NCBI GenBank assembly: GCA_018377235.1
Contig: JAGZZT010000011.1
Coordinates: forward strand, 1-64,000
From: Clostridium sp.
GTDB lineage: Bacteria > Bacillota > Clostridia > Lachnospirales > Lachnospiraceae
Length of the DNA stretch: 64,000 nucleotides
Direction: 5' to 3'
Below are positions 15,445-24,171 of this stretch, piece after piece (the first letter of the stretch is position 1; every line of letters begins with the position of its first letter). A program made the translations under genes and the position numbers. The notes beneath the pieces were generated by a model. The model worked only from the letters and a program-made list of their open reading frames with translations. It was not told the origin of the DNA and ran no database searches.

Positions 15445-16962
15445 ATGTTAGAATATTTATCTCAGGCTGTTGTATCCCTGATGTCATTTGAGGTTTTGAT
15501 TGCCCTTATGATAGGTGTTGTAGGCGGAATGATCATAGGAGTTATTCCAGGACTTGGTCCTTCGGTAGGAATTGCTCTTCTGCTTCCGGTATCTTTTTCC
15601 ATGGATCCGACAGCGGCCCTTGTGATGATGACCGCTATGTATACTACGGGAGTATATGGCGGTTCTATTACGGCAGTTCTTTGCCATACGCCAGGAACAG
15701 CGGCTTCTGCTGCCACGACTATGGACGGATATGAGATGACAAAAAAGGGCCGAGGAATGGAAGCGATATCGATTGTAACAGTCGCTTCTGTACTGGGAGG
15801 TATAGTAGGGGCTGTCTGCCTGATTCTGTTCGCACCGGCTTTAGGTAAAATCAGTCAGTTATTTTCCTGCTTAGAATATTTCCTGATTGCCTGCTTTGGC
15901 ATACTGGTAGTAGCGGGATTGACAGGAGAAAATCAGGCAAAGGGAATTTTTGCAGCTTTACTGGGACTTCTTTTAGGCTGTGTAGGAATGGACTCTATTA
16001 CAGGAGTATCAAGATTTACTTTTGGACAGCTTTGGTTGGAGGACGGACTTGATTCAACTCCTATTCTGATTGGCTTATTTTCTATTTCACAGATTTTGAT
16101 TCTGGTTGAAAGATTGATGAAAGGCAATGGAGCTACGATTGTAGATGATCCAGCTGCTGGTCTGAAGGGAAAGAGATGGAAAAAAGGAAATACAAAAATG
16201 CTTATGCCTACCATGCTTAGAAGCTCTGCAATAGGCGCTTTTGTAGGATTTATACCGGCAGCAGGAGCCTCCATTGCGGCCTGGTTAAGCTATGGTGTAG
16301 CTAAGAGATCATCTAAGAAACCAGAAGAATTCGGGAAGGGTTCTGAAATAGGAATAGCAGCTTCAGAGGCGGCTAATAACGCAGCCTGCGGAGGAGCCAT
16401 GATTCCTCTGTTCACCCTTGGAATTCCAGGAAGCCCGGTAACAGCGATTTTATACGGAGCGCTTCTGATGCATGGATTACAGCCGGGAAGCACACTGTTT
16501 ACAGGTTCTCAGGCTCCTTTGACCTATGCCATCTTTTTAGGATTTCTTATTTCTAATATTTTAATGGGAATCATTGGTGTTGCTATGGCTAAACAGATGG
16601 CGCGGATTTGCCTGGTTCCAAACTCTGTGCTGGTTCCGATTATCGTAGCTCTTGCGTGCATTGGTACATATGCTTTGAACAATGACATGTATGAAGTTGT
16701 CATTATGCTGGTGTTTGGTGTAATTGGTTATTTTATGAAAATTTACGGTTTTGAACCAGCTCCTCTTGTGTTAGGTGTTGTATTAGCGGACATTATGGAA
16801 GCAAACTTTAGAAGAAGTCTGATTTTAGCAGAACCGAAGGGTGGAATTATTCCATACTTTTTCAGCAGACCGATTTCCATTATCATTATGGTGGTTATTC
16901 TGCTTTTTGCACTGATTCCTGTATATAGGAAGATGGCAGCCAGAAAGCAGAGAGCAAAATAG
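15445..16962 (+). CDS. tctA: Tripartite tricarboxylate transporter large membrane subunit (TctA)
   Basis: A 505-residue polytopic membrane protein that forms the ion-coupled transport channel. TctA signatures are clear: GMIIGVIPGLGPSVGIALLL near 30-49, the mirrored GAFVGFIPAAGASIAAW near 262-278, YGGSITAVLCHTPGTAASAAT near 71-91 and GIPGSPVTA near 330. About eleven hydrophobic segments are seen and the length is standard. The gene follows tctB by 15 bp with its own GGGGGG site and ends the operon. Confidence 0.95.
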   Translation: MLEYLSQAVVSLMSFEVLIALMIGVVGGMIIGVIPGLGPSVGIALLLPVSFSMDPTAALVMMTAMYTTGVYGGSITAVLCHTPGTAASAATTMDGYEMTKKGRGMEAISIVTVASVLGGIVGAVCLILFAPALGKISQLFSCLEYFLIACFGILVVAGLTGENQAKGIFAALLGLLLGCVGMDSITGVSRFTFGQLWLEDGLDSTPILIGLFSISQILILVERLMKGNGATIVDDPAAGLKGKRWKKGNTKMLMPTMLRSSAIGAFVGFIPAAGASIAAWLSYGVAKRSSKKPEEFGKGSEIGIAASEAANNAACGGAMIPLFTLGIPGSPVTAILYGALLMHGLQPGSTLFTGSQAPLTYAIFLGFLISNILMGIIGVAMAKQMARICLVPNSVLVPIIVALACIGTYALNNDMYEVVIMLVFGVIGYFMKIYGFEPAPLVLGVVLADIMEANFRRSLILAEPKGGIIPYFFSRPISIIIMVVILLFALIPVYRKMAARKQRAK

Positions 16963-16982
16963 TCTTCCCCTTTACCCCACGC

Positions 16983-17011
16983 TTGACAGACAGTTATCTT
17001 TGAGAGAGAAT
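16983..17011 (+). promoter_or_regulatory. Possible promoter between tctA and the Asp-box gene
   Basis: TTGACA (16983-16988) with a 17 bp spacer to GAGAAT (17006-17011). The -35 is perfect and the -10 weak. A transcript would run through the strong hairpin at 17035-17072. Confidence 0.4.
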
Positions 17012-17034
17012 TAAATTGCATAACCAAAAGCAGC

Positions 17035-17072
17035 AAATCTCCGCAGACGGTTTGACCGTGCTGCGGAGATTT
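17035..17072 (+). terminator. Strong hairpin after tctA
   Basis: AAATCTCCGCAG-ACGGT (17035-17051) pairs with ACCGT-G-CTGCGGAGATTT (17055-17072), a 17 bp stem with one bulged base and a three-base loop. Only three T residues follow. It ends tctA transcription or, if read from the possible promoter upstream, acts as leader structure for the next gene. Confidence 0.65.
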
Positions 17073-17109
17073 GACTATGTGTGAAACGCTGAAAGGAATG
17101 AAACTCTTT

Positions 17110-18666
17110 ATGAAGCGAAACTCTCAAATTTTTCAAAAACTCAGTATTCTGTTTTACCTGTTTACATTGTATCAGCTGTGGAGTCTATGTCAGTATGGCG
17201 GACTGCGCAGACATATGATACTGCTTTTTCTGGGATGTTCAGGCGCGGCTGTTTTCATGCTGATTTATCTGATTTTGGCTGCAAAAACCTGTGAAAACGG
17301 CATTGAACCGGTCCGGAAAGGCGGAGGGATCCGCCTGGATGTTCTATTCGCAGTCCTGTCGGCTCTTGGCTTTGGGGCAGGAATTATCTACTCGGCCATT
17401 CCCTATCACGGGGCGCTGTCATGGAAAATAGAGGAGTGGACACATAAAAAGGAGATTGCTCTGAAACATGGAAATGTTTTTGAAAGCGGCGCAGAGGGCA
17501 TTTTGACAGATTTGGATGAAGCCCTGGAACTGCCAGAGAAACTGTACATTGCGGATGGTTTTGAGATGGCCTTCGATGGAACAGGAACGATTCAGAGCAT
17601 CAGCGCCTTTCTGTATGGAACAGATGAGAAAGGAAGCACGGGGACGTATCTGATTGATTATGACGCTGACCAGGACAGCGCCATGACGGTCTGGCTGGAT
17701 GGAGAGACAGGACGGGAGTACAATGAGGATAAGCGTCTGGAACCGATGCTGCAGATTTTCCAGCAGACAGACTGGAAGGAACAGGTAAAATCCTGGTCAG
17801 AGCAGTTTGGAGAAGAGACAGTATATGAGATTTTGTATTATGGAAAAAGAGCCTTTCCATCCAGGGAAGGCCTGCGCTTGACTTTCAGCGGCGCGCCCGG
17901 CCCGGATGGGACTGGAACAGGAGATAAGGAGGCCGGGGAGCAGAGACAGGAAGAGGAGAAACCCAGGGAACGGCAGTTTCTGGCGCAGCTTGACAGAGGC
18001 GGGGAATTGTCTGGCTTTGAAGTATCCCTGCACATCCCGCAGATGAGTTCTGTGACGCCGGTCCGGTATATGCTGGATCCAGAATATATCAGCCAGGAGA
18101 CGCTTTCAAGGGAGAATGAAAAGCAGCAGGCGCAGACTGCCAAAGAGGCAAAGAGCTGGACGTCAGATCCAAGCGACGGAAGTATGTACTTTTTCCTGGA
18201 CGACCAGCATGGATGGCGCTTGTCTGTAGCCGGCGCGGCGGCGGGAAGCAGATTTTACCAGCTGGATCAGACGACGGACGGAGGAAGCACCTGGAACTGT
18301 GCCAATGCAGATCCATTTGGCGGACAGACAGGAGTGGCAGAGGGCCTGCAGTTTTTTGACGAAAATTTCGGGGCAGCAGGGCTTACTGGTGCCTCTCGTT
18401 CTCATTCGTCCATATATCTGACGCGGGATGGCGGCGCATCCTTTGAAGAGGCAGAACTCCCATTCAGTCAGGTCACAGAGCTTCCGAAAACTGCAGAAGA
18501 ATATGGCCTGACTATGGAAGATTATGATTATCTGAGCATGCCAAAACAGGAGGGGGAGAAGTTACTTATAAGAGTTACCTCCGAGGAAGCGGAGACAGAC
18601 GGTTTTATGTTTCAGTCAGAGGATCAGGGCGTTACCTGGGAATACCAGGGAGTATTCCAGAAGTAA
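17110..18666 (+). CDS. Membrane-anchored Asp-box (BNR-like) protein of unknown function
   Basis: A 518-residue protein from the start chosen at ATG 17110; AAAGGA lies 12 bases before it, while earlier in-frame starts (TTG 17071, ATG 17077) lie in or next to the hairpin. It has three hydrophobic segments in the first ~115 residues, then a large extracellular part. A polar, E/G/D-rich linker is near 270-305. The C-terminal third contains Asp-box type turns (TTDGGSTWNC, TRDGGASFEE, SEDQGVTWEY) as in sialidases and WD-like propellers such as photosystem assembly factor YCF48, but too few to show a complete propeller. No enzyme residues recognised. It stands alone and converges on the O-acylation operon 15 bp away. 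Confidence 0.75.
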   Translation: MKRNSQIFQKLSILFYLFTLYQLWSLCQYGGLRRHMILLFLGCSGAAVFMLIYLILAAKTCENGIEPVRKGGGIRLDVLFAVLSALGFGAGIIYSAIPYHGALSWKIEEWTHKKEIALKHGNVFESGAEGILTDLDEALELPEKLYIADGFEMAFDGTGTIQSISAFLYGTDEKGSTGTYLIDYDADQDSAMTVWLDGETGREYNEDKRLEPMLQIFQQTDWKEQVKSWSEQFGEETVYEILYYGKRAFPSREGLRLTFSGAPGPDGTGTGDKEAGEQRQEEEKPRERQFLAQLDRGGELSGFEVSLHIPQMSSVTPVRYMLDPEYISQETLSRENEKQQAQTAKEAKSWTSDPSDGSMYFFLDDQHGWRLSVAGAAAGSRFYQLDQTTDGGSTWNCANADPFGGQTGVAEGLQFFDENFGAAGLTGASRSHSSIYLTRDGGASFEEAELPFSQVTELPKTAEEYGLTMEDYDYLSMPKQEGEKLLIRVTSEEAETDGFMFQSEDQGVTWEYQGVFQK

Positions 18667-18681
18667 AAAACAGGCTGAATT

Positions 18682-19851
18682 CTACCACCCCAGCTTGCTG
18701 ACATTGGCATCCTTTATAAAACCAGGAATATGGTACAGAACCAGGAGATCTGTAATTCCCTGCTCCCTGATAAAACTGCTGATTTTTCCATTGAAATACC
18801 GCAGATCCACCATGTGGGTTTCACCGAAATGGAGGGCGGTAAAGGGAGCAAAGCTGTGGGCGTAGGAATCCTTTATTATCAATAGCTTTTTATCAGATGG
18901 CTGGGCAGGATTTTCAATCTTTGTCCAGCCATGATTTCCGTCCAGAAATACCCGGTATTGATCGCGGGTCTGCAGGGCTTCCATAGAGTAAAGGCTGTGG
19001 GATGGTTCGCTGGAACCGTCATAGTATACATTCCATTCAGGTTCCTCTAAAGGCCGGTAAAGCTCGATAGAATCCGGTTTAATAGGAAGGTTCAGCTTGG
19101 AATGAATTGTCCCCGGAAAATTGCTGGAAACGGTCTCTGCCGTAAAGTCAGAGGAGGATAAAGGCTTAAGTCCTATGGAATTAGCCCAGGCCCGGTAGCC
19201 GATGTAAGCCCCGTGAGAGGTCCAGTGGTGATCGGTTCTGTAGTAGAGTTCCCTGTCTGACGGGTGAAGTTCAGAGTGGGCAGAGGCCAGAGCACTCTGA
19301 ACGGGAACCATTAGAGAGGAAATACCGTTTTTCTCTAAATCAGTGATAAGCTGATTCTGCGGAAACGGACTGGCAAATGCAGGCAGCTTGTCCGTAAGGA
19401 TTTCAGATGCTGAGGGAATCAGCATAATACGGACATGAGAGGATCCAAGAAGCTCTTCCTGGGAACGGGCAAATACAGACAGCCGTTCTATATTTTTTTC
19501 ATACAGAACCCTGTCAATATCTTCCGGATAGAGGGCTTCGAACAGAAATTGATCAGACCCCAGCCACACTCCGTTAATTTCTTTTTTCATCTGAAGCTGT
19601 TCAGCTGCCGTTTTTACTCCGATCCAGCTGTCACGGAACGGGAACTGATCGCTTAAGTATTTCTCATAATCTGTGCCGAATGTGCCGTCTGCCAGGCGTT
19701 CCCAGGAAAATATGGGGAGCTGGGCCAGATAGCGGTTTTCCGTCTCAGAAAAGCTTTTTTTAGGCAGCAGGACAGACAAGAGCGCGCCGCAGCCCAGAAA
19801 GGCACAGAAAAGCCCGGTTACAACAGCGGGATAAAGTGATTGTTTTTTCAT
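18682..19851 (-). CDS. DHHW-family protein (AlgJ/AlgX-like acyl transfer partner)
   Basis: A 389-residue protein with an N-terminal membrane anchor (about 8-30) and an extracellular SGNH-like domain. RTDHHWTSHGAY near 205-216 is the DHHW signature and matches the D-H-x-W site of AlgJ/AlgX, which acetylate alginate; LLIIKDSYAHSFAPF near 325 supplies the Ser of the GDS-like block. FPFRDSWI near 70 is also typical. It is the last gene of a three-gene operon with an MBOAT acyltransferase, so it probably moves acyl groups onto a cell-surface polymer or secreted glycan. The acceptor is unknown. Confidence 0.88.
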   Translation of the reverse strand: MKKQSLYPAVVTGLFCAFLGCGALLSVLLPKKSFSETENRYLAQLPIFSWERLADGTFGTDYEKYLSDQFPFRDSWIGVKTAAEQLQMKKEINGVWLGSDQFLFEALYPEDIDRVLYEKNIERLSVFARSQEELLGSSHVRIMLIPSASEILTDKLPAFASPFPQNQLITDLEKNGISSLMVPVQSALASAHSELHPSDRELYYRTDHHWTSHGAYIGYRAWANSIGLKPLSSSDFTAETVSSNFPGTIHSKLNLPIKPDSIELYRPLEEPEWNVYYDGSSEPSHSLYSMEALQTRDQYRVFLDGNHGWTKIENPAQPSDKKLLIIKDSYAHSFAPFTALHFGETHMVDLRYFNGKISSFIREQGITDLLVLYHIPGFIKDANVSKLGW

Positions 19852-19872
19852 AGCAGGTTCCCTTTGGCCGCG

Positions 19873-21297
19873 TTAAAAGCGGAAATATAAAAACGGGTTG
19901 TAGGTGGCATTTACCAGGTAGGCGACAGACAGAAAGCATACCAGGCTTAAAAAAAGAGGTTCCAGAATCAGACCTGCAGTTTTAAGCTTTCCCTGGATGT
20001 CTGAACACAGCTTTCTGGCAGCTGCGGCAGGCAGCGGCGTAGAGCCGGCAGCACAGGCCAGCAGAAGAATGAGACTGCCCCACAGCAGAAATAAGGTCCT
20101 GTCATTCCAGAGAGGAAGACCGGCGCTTCCAGCCATCTGAGTCAGATAGACAAATCCGGCATTCATATCTTCAAAGGCAAACAGTACCCATCCCAACAGG
20201 ACAAGCAGGCATGCGTAGACATGCTGTATCCAGACAGGAAGCTGTTCCAGCCAGCGTTTCAAAATGAATTTTTCTAATAACAGCAGAATTCCGAAATAAA
20301 TTCCCCATAACAGGAAATTTAATGCTGCGCCATGCCAGATACCCGTAAGGAGCCATACAATGAGAATATTCCGTATCTGGAGCAGACCTCCCTTTCGGTT
20401 GCCTCCCAGCGGAATGTAAACATATTCTTTAAACCAGGTTCCCAGGGAAATATGCCATCTTCTCCAGAATTCCGTAATACTTTTTGAAATATAGGGATAG
20501 CGGAAGTTATCCGGGAAAGAAAAGCCCAGCATACGGCCCAGTCCGGATGCCATATCAGAGTATCCGGAAAAGTCAAAATAAATCTGGAAGGAAAAGGCCA
20601 GAATTCCCATCCACACCATTAAAATACTCCGCTCCTCAGGGAGGATCGCGGTAATTTCCGTCCACAAAGCGCCTGCCTGGTTAGCCAGAAGCACCTTTTT
20701 TCCCAGTCCTATGATAAAAAGCCGGATGCCGAAAGCAAACTGCTCTGCTGTTTCCCGGCGGCTGTTTAGTTCCTGGGCAATATCCTGGTAGCGGACAATG
20801 GGGCCGGCAATCAGCTGAGGAAACATGGACACATAGGCGCCGAAGGAGATCAGATTATTCTGAACGGGCGCCTGTCCGCGGTATACGTCAATGGTATAGG
20901 ACATAGTCTGGAAGGTGTAAAAGGAAATACCGATGGGCAGGGCCAGCCCTAGAAGGGGGACGTTGCTGCCGGTCAGTTCATTGAAAGAGCGGATAAAGAA
21001 ATCCGTATATTTAAAAACAATCAGCAGTCCTAAATTGATAGCGGCAGAAGAAGCCACCACCCATTTGGCTGCTGTCATATTCCCCTTTTCCCGGAAGCTG
21101 CCTGCCAGCTTTCCGTGGATAAAATCCACCATAGTAGAAAAAAGCAGGAGGGAGATATAGACCGGTTCCCCCCAGCCGTAAAAAATAAGGCTTCCAAGAA
21201 ATAAAATACTGTTTCGAAACCGTTTTGGCGCTACAAAATACAGCGCCAAAAACAGGGGGAGAAAACGAAACAGAAATAAAAGACTGCTGAATACCAT
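19873..21297 (-). CDS. MBOAT-family O-acyltransferase (AlgI/DltB-like)
   Basis: A 474-residue polytopic membrane protein that passes acyl groups across the membrane to an extracellular acceptor or partner. It carries the MBOAT signatures FWRRWHISLGTWFKEYVYIPLG near 271-292 and LLTGIWHGAALNFLLWG near 315-331, whose His is the conserved active-site residue. Ten or more hydrophobic segments; normal length. It starts 3 bp after the stop of the DUF4358 gene with a poor ribosome site of its own, so translation is probably coupled. Partner is the DHHW protein downstream. D-alanylation (Dlt) is less likely as no dltA/dltC is present. Confidence 0.93.
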   Translation of the reverse strand: MVFSSLLFLFRFLPLFLALYFVAPKRFRNSILFLGSLIFYGWGEPVYISLLLFSTMVDFIHGKLAGSFREKGNMTAAKWVVASSAAINLGLLIVFKYTDFFIRSFNELTGSNVPLLGLALPIGISFYTFQTMSYTIDVYRGQAPVQNNLISFGAYVSMFPQLIAGPIVRYQDIAQELNSRRETAEQFAFGIRLFIIGLGKKVLLANQAGALWTEITAILPEERSILMVWMGILAFSFQIYFDFSGYSDMASGLGRMLGFSFPDNFRYPYISKSITEFWRRWHISLGTWFKEYVYIPLGGNRKGGLLQIRNILIVWLLTGIWHGAALNFLLWGIYFGILLLLEKFILKRWLEQLPVWIQHVYACLLVLLGWVLFAFEDMNAGFVYLTQMAGSAGLPLWNDRTLFLLWGSLILLLACAAGSTPLPAAAARKLCSDIQGKLKTAGLILEPLFLSLVCFLSVAYLVNATYNPFLYFRF

Positions 21298-21300
21298 GGC

Positions 21301-21864
21301 TTATTTAAAGTATCCGTCGATAATATCGACAGCAATCTGATTATTTTCAGCAGCAGATTTTAAAGCTTCTTCATCTCCGGCCTCCATGGCCTCGTCGGAA
21401 GGCGCGCCAAGCATGACAAAGAATACATAGTCCCCGTGGCGGATTACCTGGGAAGCCTGGATTTTAGTCACATTCATGGGATACTGCATGGTATCGTTTA
21501 CCAGCTGATCGCGGTAAGCATTCAGGGCTTTTTCTGCCTCTTCGCCTTTTCCTTCCTTTGCCTTTACACCGATAAAGGTTTCTACAAAGGTGCTGATCAT
21601 AGGCATCTCTGCCACATAGCTTTCACAGAGATCCGGAGAAAGTCCGATAATATCGGAAAGCATCTGCTCGTCGACGGCAGAATCAGGAACATAATTTTCT
21701 CCGTAAGCTTCCTTGATATCCTTTAAAACATCGTCTAAAGATACATCGGCAACAGTTTCCTGAGCAGACGTCTCATTGGAAGAAGGGCTGCCGGAACATC
21801 CGGTCAGGGATGCAGCAGCCAGAGAAGCCGCCATAAAACATGCAATCAACTGTTTTTTTATCAT
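21301..21864 (-). CDS. DUF4358-domain lipoprotein
   Basis: A 187-residue lipoprotein: signal peptide with lipobox LTGC (Cys23), a polar linker, then a DUF4358 domain (about 42-185) with DLCESYVAEMPMIS and YVFFVMLG as recognisable parts. DUF4358 proteins are found in Lachnospiraceae and relatives next to MBOAT and DHHW genes; no function is known. Being first in that operon, it may hold the acylation complex or its acceptor at the outer face of the membrane. Confidence 0.87.
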   Translation of the reverse strand: MIKKQLIACFMAASLAAASLTGCSGSPSSNETSAQETVADVSLDDVLKDIKEAYGENYVPDSAVDEQMLSDIIGLSPDLCESYVAEMPMISTFVETFIGVKAKEGKGEEAEKALNAYRDQLVNDTMQYPMNVTKIQASQVIRHGDYVFFVMLGAPSDEAMEAGDEEALKSAAENNQIAVDIIDGYFK

Positions 21865-21886
21865 AATAAATAATCCTCCTTTTAAT

Positions 21887-21938
21887 CACCAGCTGGTGTT
21901 CCTGTCACCATTATAAGGGAGCAGGAGGAAAAAGGCAA
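21887..21938 (-). promoter_or_regulatory. Promoter of the DUF4358-MBOAT-DHHW operon with a palindrome
   Basis: On the minus strand TTGCCT (21938-21933), 17 bp and a perfect TATAAT (21915-21910). The perfect palindrome CACCAGCTGGTG (21887-21898) sits just after the start of transcription, a position suited to a repressor, though it could also be a short mRNA hairpin. Confidence 0.6.
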
Positions 21939-21987
21939 TTTACGAATATCTGAAGATAAACGGTCGATTTTCTGACAAAATCTTGTC

Positions 21988-22662
21988 CTACTTTTCTTTT
22001 CGGAAATTTAAAAACCAGTCGAGAGAATATTCGTTTTCTCCGGGATTCTTTGCCCGTTCCTTCGCTTCATCACAGGTAATGGGGGAGGGGAGAATTACAT
22101 CGTCTCCCGGACGCCAGTTGGCAGGTGTGGAGCAGTGCTCGGCATCCGCTTTCTGAAGTGCCAGAATAACACGCTTCAGTTCGTCAAAATTTCGTCCCAG
22201 GTTTAATGGATAATAAATAATAGCCCGGATGACAGACTGAGGATCAATGATAAATACGGCCCGGACAGCCTGAGTGCTGGAGACGTTGGGCTGAAGCATT
22301 CCATACAGATGGGATACCTTCATATTCAAATCTGCAATGACAGGAAAATTGATGTGAACCTGTTCAATGCCGTTCCAGGACAGTTCCTCAATCCGGCGGA
22401 TCCATGCGATATGAGAGTAAAGGGAGTCTACAGAAAGTCCCAGCAGTTCTGTGTTGATTGCTTTAAATTCTTCCTCCATGGAGGCGATAGTCATAAATTC
22501 TGTAGTGCATACAGGCGTAAAATCAGAGGGATGCGAGAAAAAGAGGACCCACTTCCCCTTGTAATCCTCTGGAAAGTGAACGGTTCCTTTTGTAGTAAGC
22601 GCCTGAAAATCAGGGGCTGTATCGCCGATTAACGGCAGACGGGTTCTTTCTAACTGTTCCAT
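21988..22662 (-). CDS. Peroxiredoxin (AhpC/TSA, Prx6-like)
   Basis: A 224-residue cytoplasmic peroxidase that reduces hydrogen and organic peroxides. The active-site block is SHPSDFTPVCTTEF near 43-56 with the peroxidatic Cys; the conserved Arg is in the later VRAVFIIDP region. The long C-terminal arm (from about 165) with NWRPGD and a further Cys in PITCDEA fits the Prx6-type class. AAAGGAG precedes the ATG. It has its own promoter: TTGTAA (22724-22719, minus) and TAAGAT (22701-22696), 17 bp apart. No reductase gene is adjacent. Confidence 0.95.
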   Translation of the reverse strand: MEQLERTRLPLIGDTAPDFQALTTKGTVHFPEDYKGKWVLFFSHPSDFTPVCTTEFMTIASMEEEFKAINTELLGLSVDSLYSHIAWIRRIEELSWNGIEQVHINFPVIADLNMKVSHLYGMLQPNVSSTQAVRAVFIIDPQSVIRAIIYYPLNLGRNFDELKRVILALQKADAEHCSTPANWRPGDDVILPSPITCDEAKERAKNPGENEYSLDWFLNFRKEK

Positions 22663-22695
22663 GCTATGCTCCTTTCATCAGATCCATTTTCTTTT

Positions 22696-22724
22696 ATCTT
22701 ATCATATAGAAAGTCTTCTTACAA
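22696..22724 (-). promoter_or_regulatory. Peroxiredoxin gene promoter
   Basis: Minus strand TTGTAA at 22724-22719 and TAAGAT at 22701-22696 with a 17 bp spacer. Confidence 0.6.
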
Positions 22725-22765
22725 TCATTTTGCAGTTCTGCTGCGAACTGTGGCTGTGCTGCGAG

Positions 22766-22805
22766 TTGCCGGGCGCTGGACCGAGTGGTATACTGATATC
22801 AGTAT
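22766..22805 (+). promoter_or_regulatory. Promoter of the FliB-like gene with a 16 bp palindrome over the -10
   Basis: TTGCCG (22766-22771), 17 bp and TATACT (22789-22794). The perfect palindrome ATACTGATATCAGTAT (22790-22805) covers the -10 and the start of transcription; flanking GTGG and CCAC extend the symmetry with one extra base. This is a strong candidate operator for a dimeric repressor. Confidence 0.65.
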
Positions 22806-22872
22806 CCACATCAGAAGCTGCGGCTGCTGTAATGGATGTTTTGCAGAATAGAACAGAGGAGAAAGAGAAAAT

Positions 22873-24123
22873 ATGATAGTAAAGCCTTCCTACTGTAACA
22901 GCTTTCAATGTATTGCATCCAGATGCAGAGATAACTGCTGCATTGGCTGGGAGATTGACATAGACGAGGAGACAGATCGATTTTACAGAAATGTAACGGG
23001 CGATTTTAAAAGAAGACTGGAGGACGGAATTTCCAGAGACGGAACGCCCCATTTTCGCCTGCAAGGGAAGAAGGAGCGATGCGCTTTTCTAAATGATGAC
23101 AATCTGTGCGATATTTTTATTCATCTGGGGGAGGAACATCTGTGCGGAATATGCCGGGAGCATCCAAGATTCTATGAGTGGTATGAGGAAATTCCAGGAC
23201 TTATGGATTGGACGGAGTCAGGACTCGGCCTGTGCTGCGAGGAGGCGGCGAGATTGTTTGTGTCAGAGACAGGGCCGCTCCGTCTGACTGTTGAATGGGA
23301 GAGCGAAGCGGAGCGAAAGCAGTGGGAAAAAGCGGCAGAGCAGCCGCAGACAGAGGAGGCCGCCTACCTTCTGGCTATCCTTTCTGCCAGAGATACAGCG
23401 TTTCATATCCTGGAAGGAAACAGATCTTCCCGAAAGGAAGGCGGAAAACAGGAGAGAGGACTGACAGACAGAAGCGTTCAGCTTCTGGAGCTGGCAGGAG
23501 AAATACAGGACTGTCTGGATAACTCGGAGGATTTAGAGGAGACAGCCGGAGAAATCCGCCGGATTGCCTGCCGCAGCCTGGAACACTGTAAAGAGGGCAG
23601 AACGTCTGGGGAGCGCCAGACATACAGAGAAAAAGCGGAGTTTCAGCAGGAAGGGAAAACACAGTTTCGACAGATGTTTTCTGTTTTAAAAGAGCTGGAT
23701 CCTATGGGGGATTTCTGGCTTAATATTTTGGATGAACTTGATTTTTATATAGAAGATCTCCTGGCTTTGGCTGCGCTCAGGCAGAACGAAGAGACGGAGA
23801 TCTATGAACGGCTGATGGAGTATGTAATTTATCGTTACTTTGGAAAATGTGCCTTTGACGGGGATATATACTCCCGAGCTGGTCTGGCCGTTTTATTTGC
23901 AGTGCTTGCGGCGCTTATGGACTTAAATACAGTCCGCCGCCAGGGGCGTCTTTCCAGAGAGGATCAAGCGGAACACATCCGGCTTCTCTCAAAAGAAATC
24001 GAATATTCCGAAGAAAATCTGGCATATCTTCAGGCCGCCTTCTGGAAAAAAGCGGCTTTTTCTGAAAAAGGGCTTTCTGAAGCCGCGAAAGCGCTGTGGG
24101 GCGGAAAAAATGAAGAGAAATAA
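22873..24123 (+). CDS. FliB-like (flagellin lysine-N-methylase family) cysteine-cluster protein
   Basis: A 416-residue member of the FliB family. Enterobacterial FliB methylates flagellin lysines; clostridial members mostly lack a known role. The N-terminal C13-x4-C18-x3-C22-C23 cluster, then C-A-F-L...LC-D-I-F and LCGICREHPRF, give the family's set of cysteines expected to bind a metal or iron-sulfur cluster. The remaining 250 residues are helical and poorly conserved. No flagellin gene is in the window. Its product is made just ahead of the EndoQ-UvrD gene (48 bp gap). A second paralogue is at 62777. Confidence 0.85.
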   Translation: MIVKPSYCNSFQCIASRCRDNCCIGWEIDIDEETDRFYRNVTGDFKRRLEDGISRDGTPHFRLQGKKERCAFLNDDNLCDIFIHLGEEHLCGICREHPRFYEWYEEIPGLMDWTESGLGLCCEEAARLFVSETGPLRLTVEWESEAERKQWEKAAEQPQTEEAAYLLAILSARDTAFHILEGNRSSRKEGGKQERGLTDRSVQLLELAGEIQDCLDNSEDLEETAGEIRRIACRSLEHCKEGRTSGERQTYREKAEFQQEGKTQFRQMFSVLKELDPMGDFWLNILDELDFYIEDLLALAALRQNEETEIYERLMEYVIYRYFGKCAFDGDIYSRAGLAVLFAVLAALMDLNTVRRQGRLSREDQAEHIRLLSKEIEYSEENLAYLQAAFWKKAAFSEKGLSEAAKALWGGKNEEK

Positions 24124-24171
24124 TGAAATATAACGGCAAAAGAAAAGAGAGAAGCGTTCAGGGAGGATTTT

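Noticed and set aside
17071..17109. Earlier starts (TTG 17071, ATG 17077, ATG 17098) for the Asp-box protein
   Set aside because: The first lies within the strong hairpin, the second has no ribosome site, and the third is too close to AAAGGA; 17110 fits best.
18089..18405. Overlapping minus-strand frames within the Asp-box gene
   Set aside because: Short, rich in Ser, Pro and Arg, without ribosome sites; typical antisense shadows.
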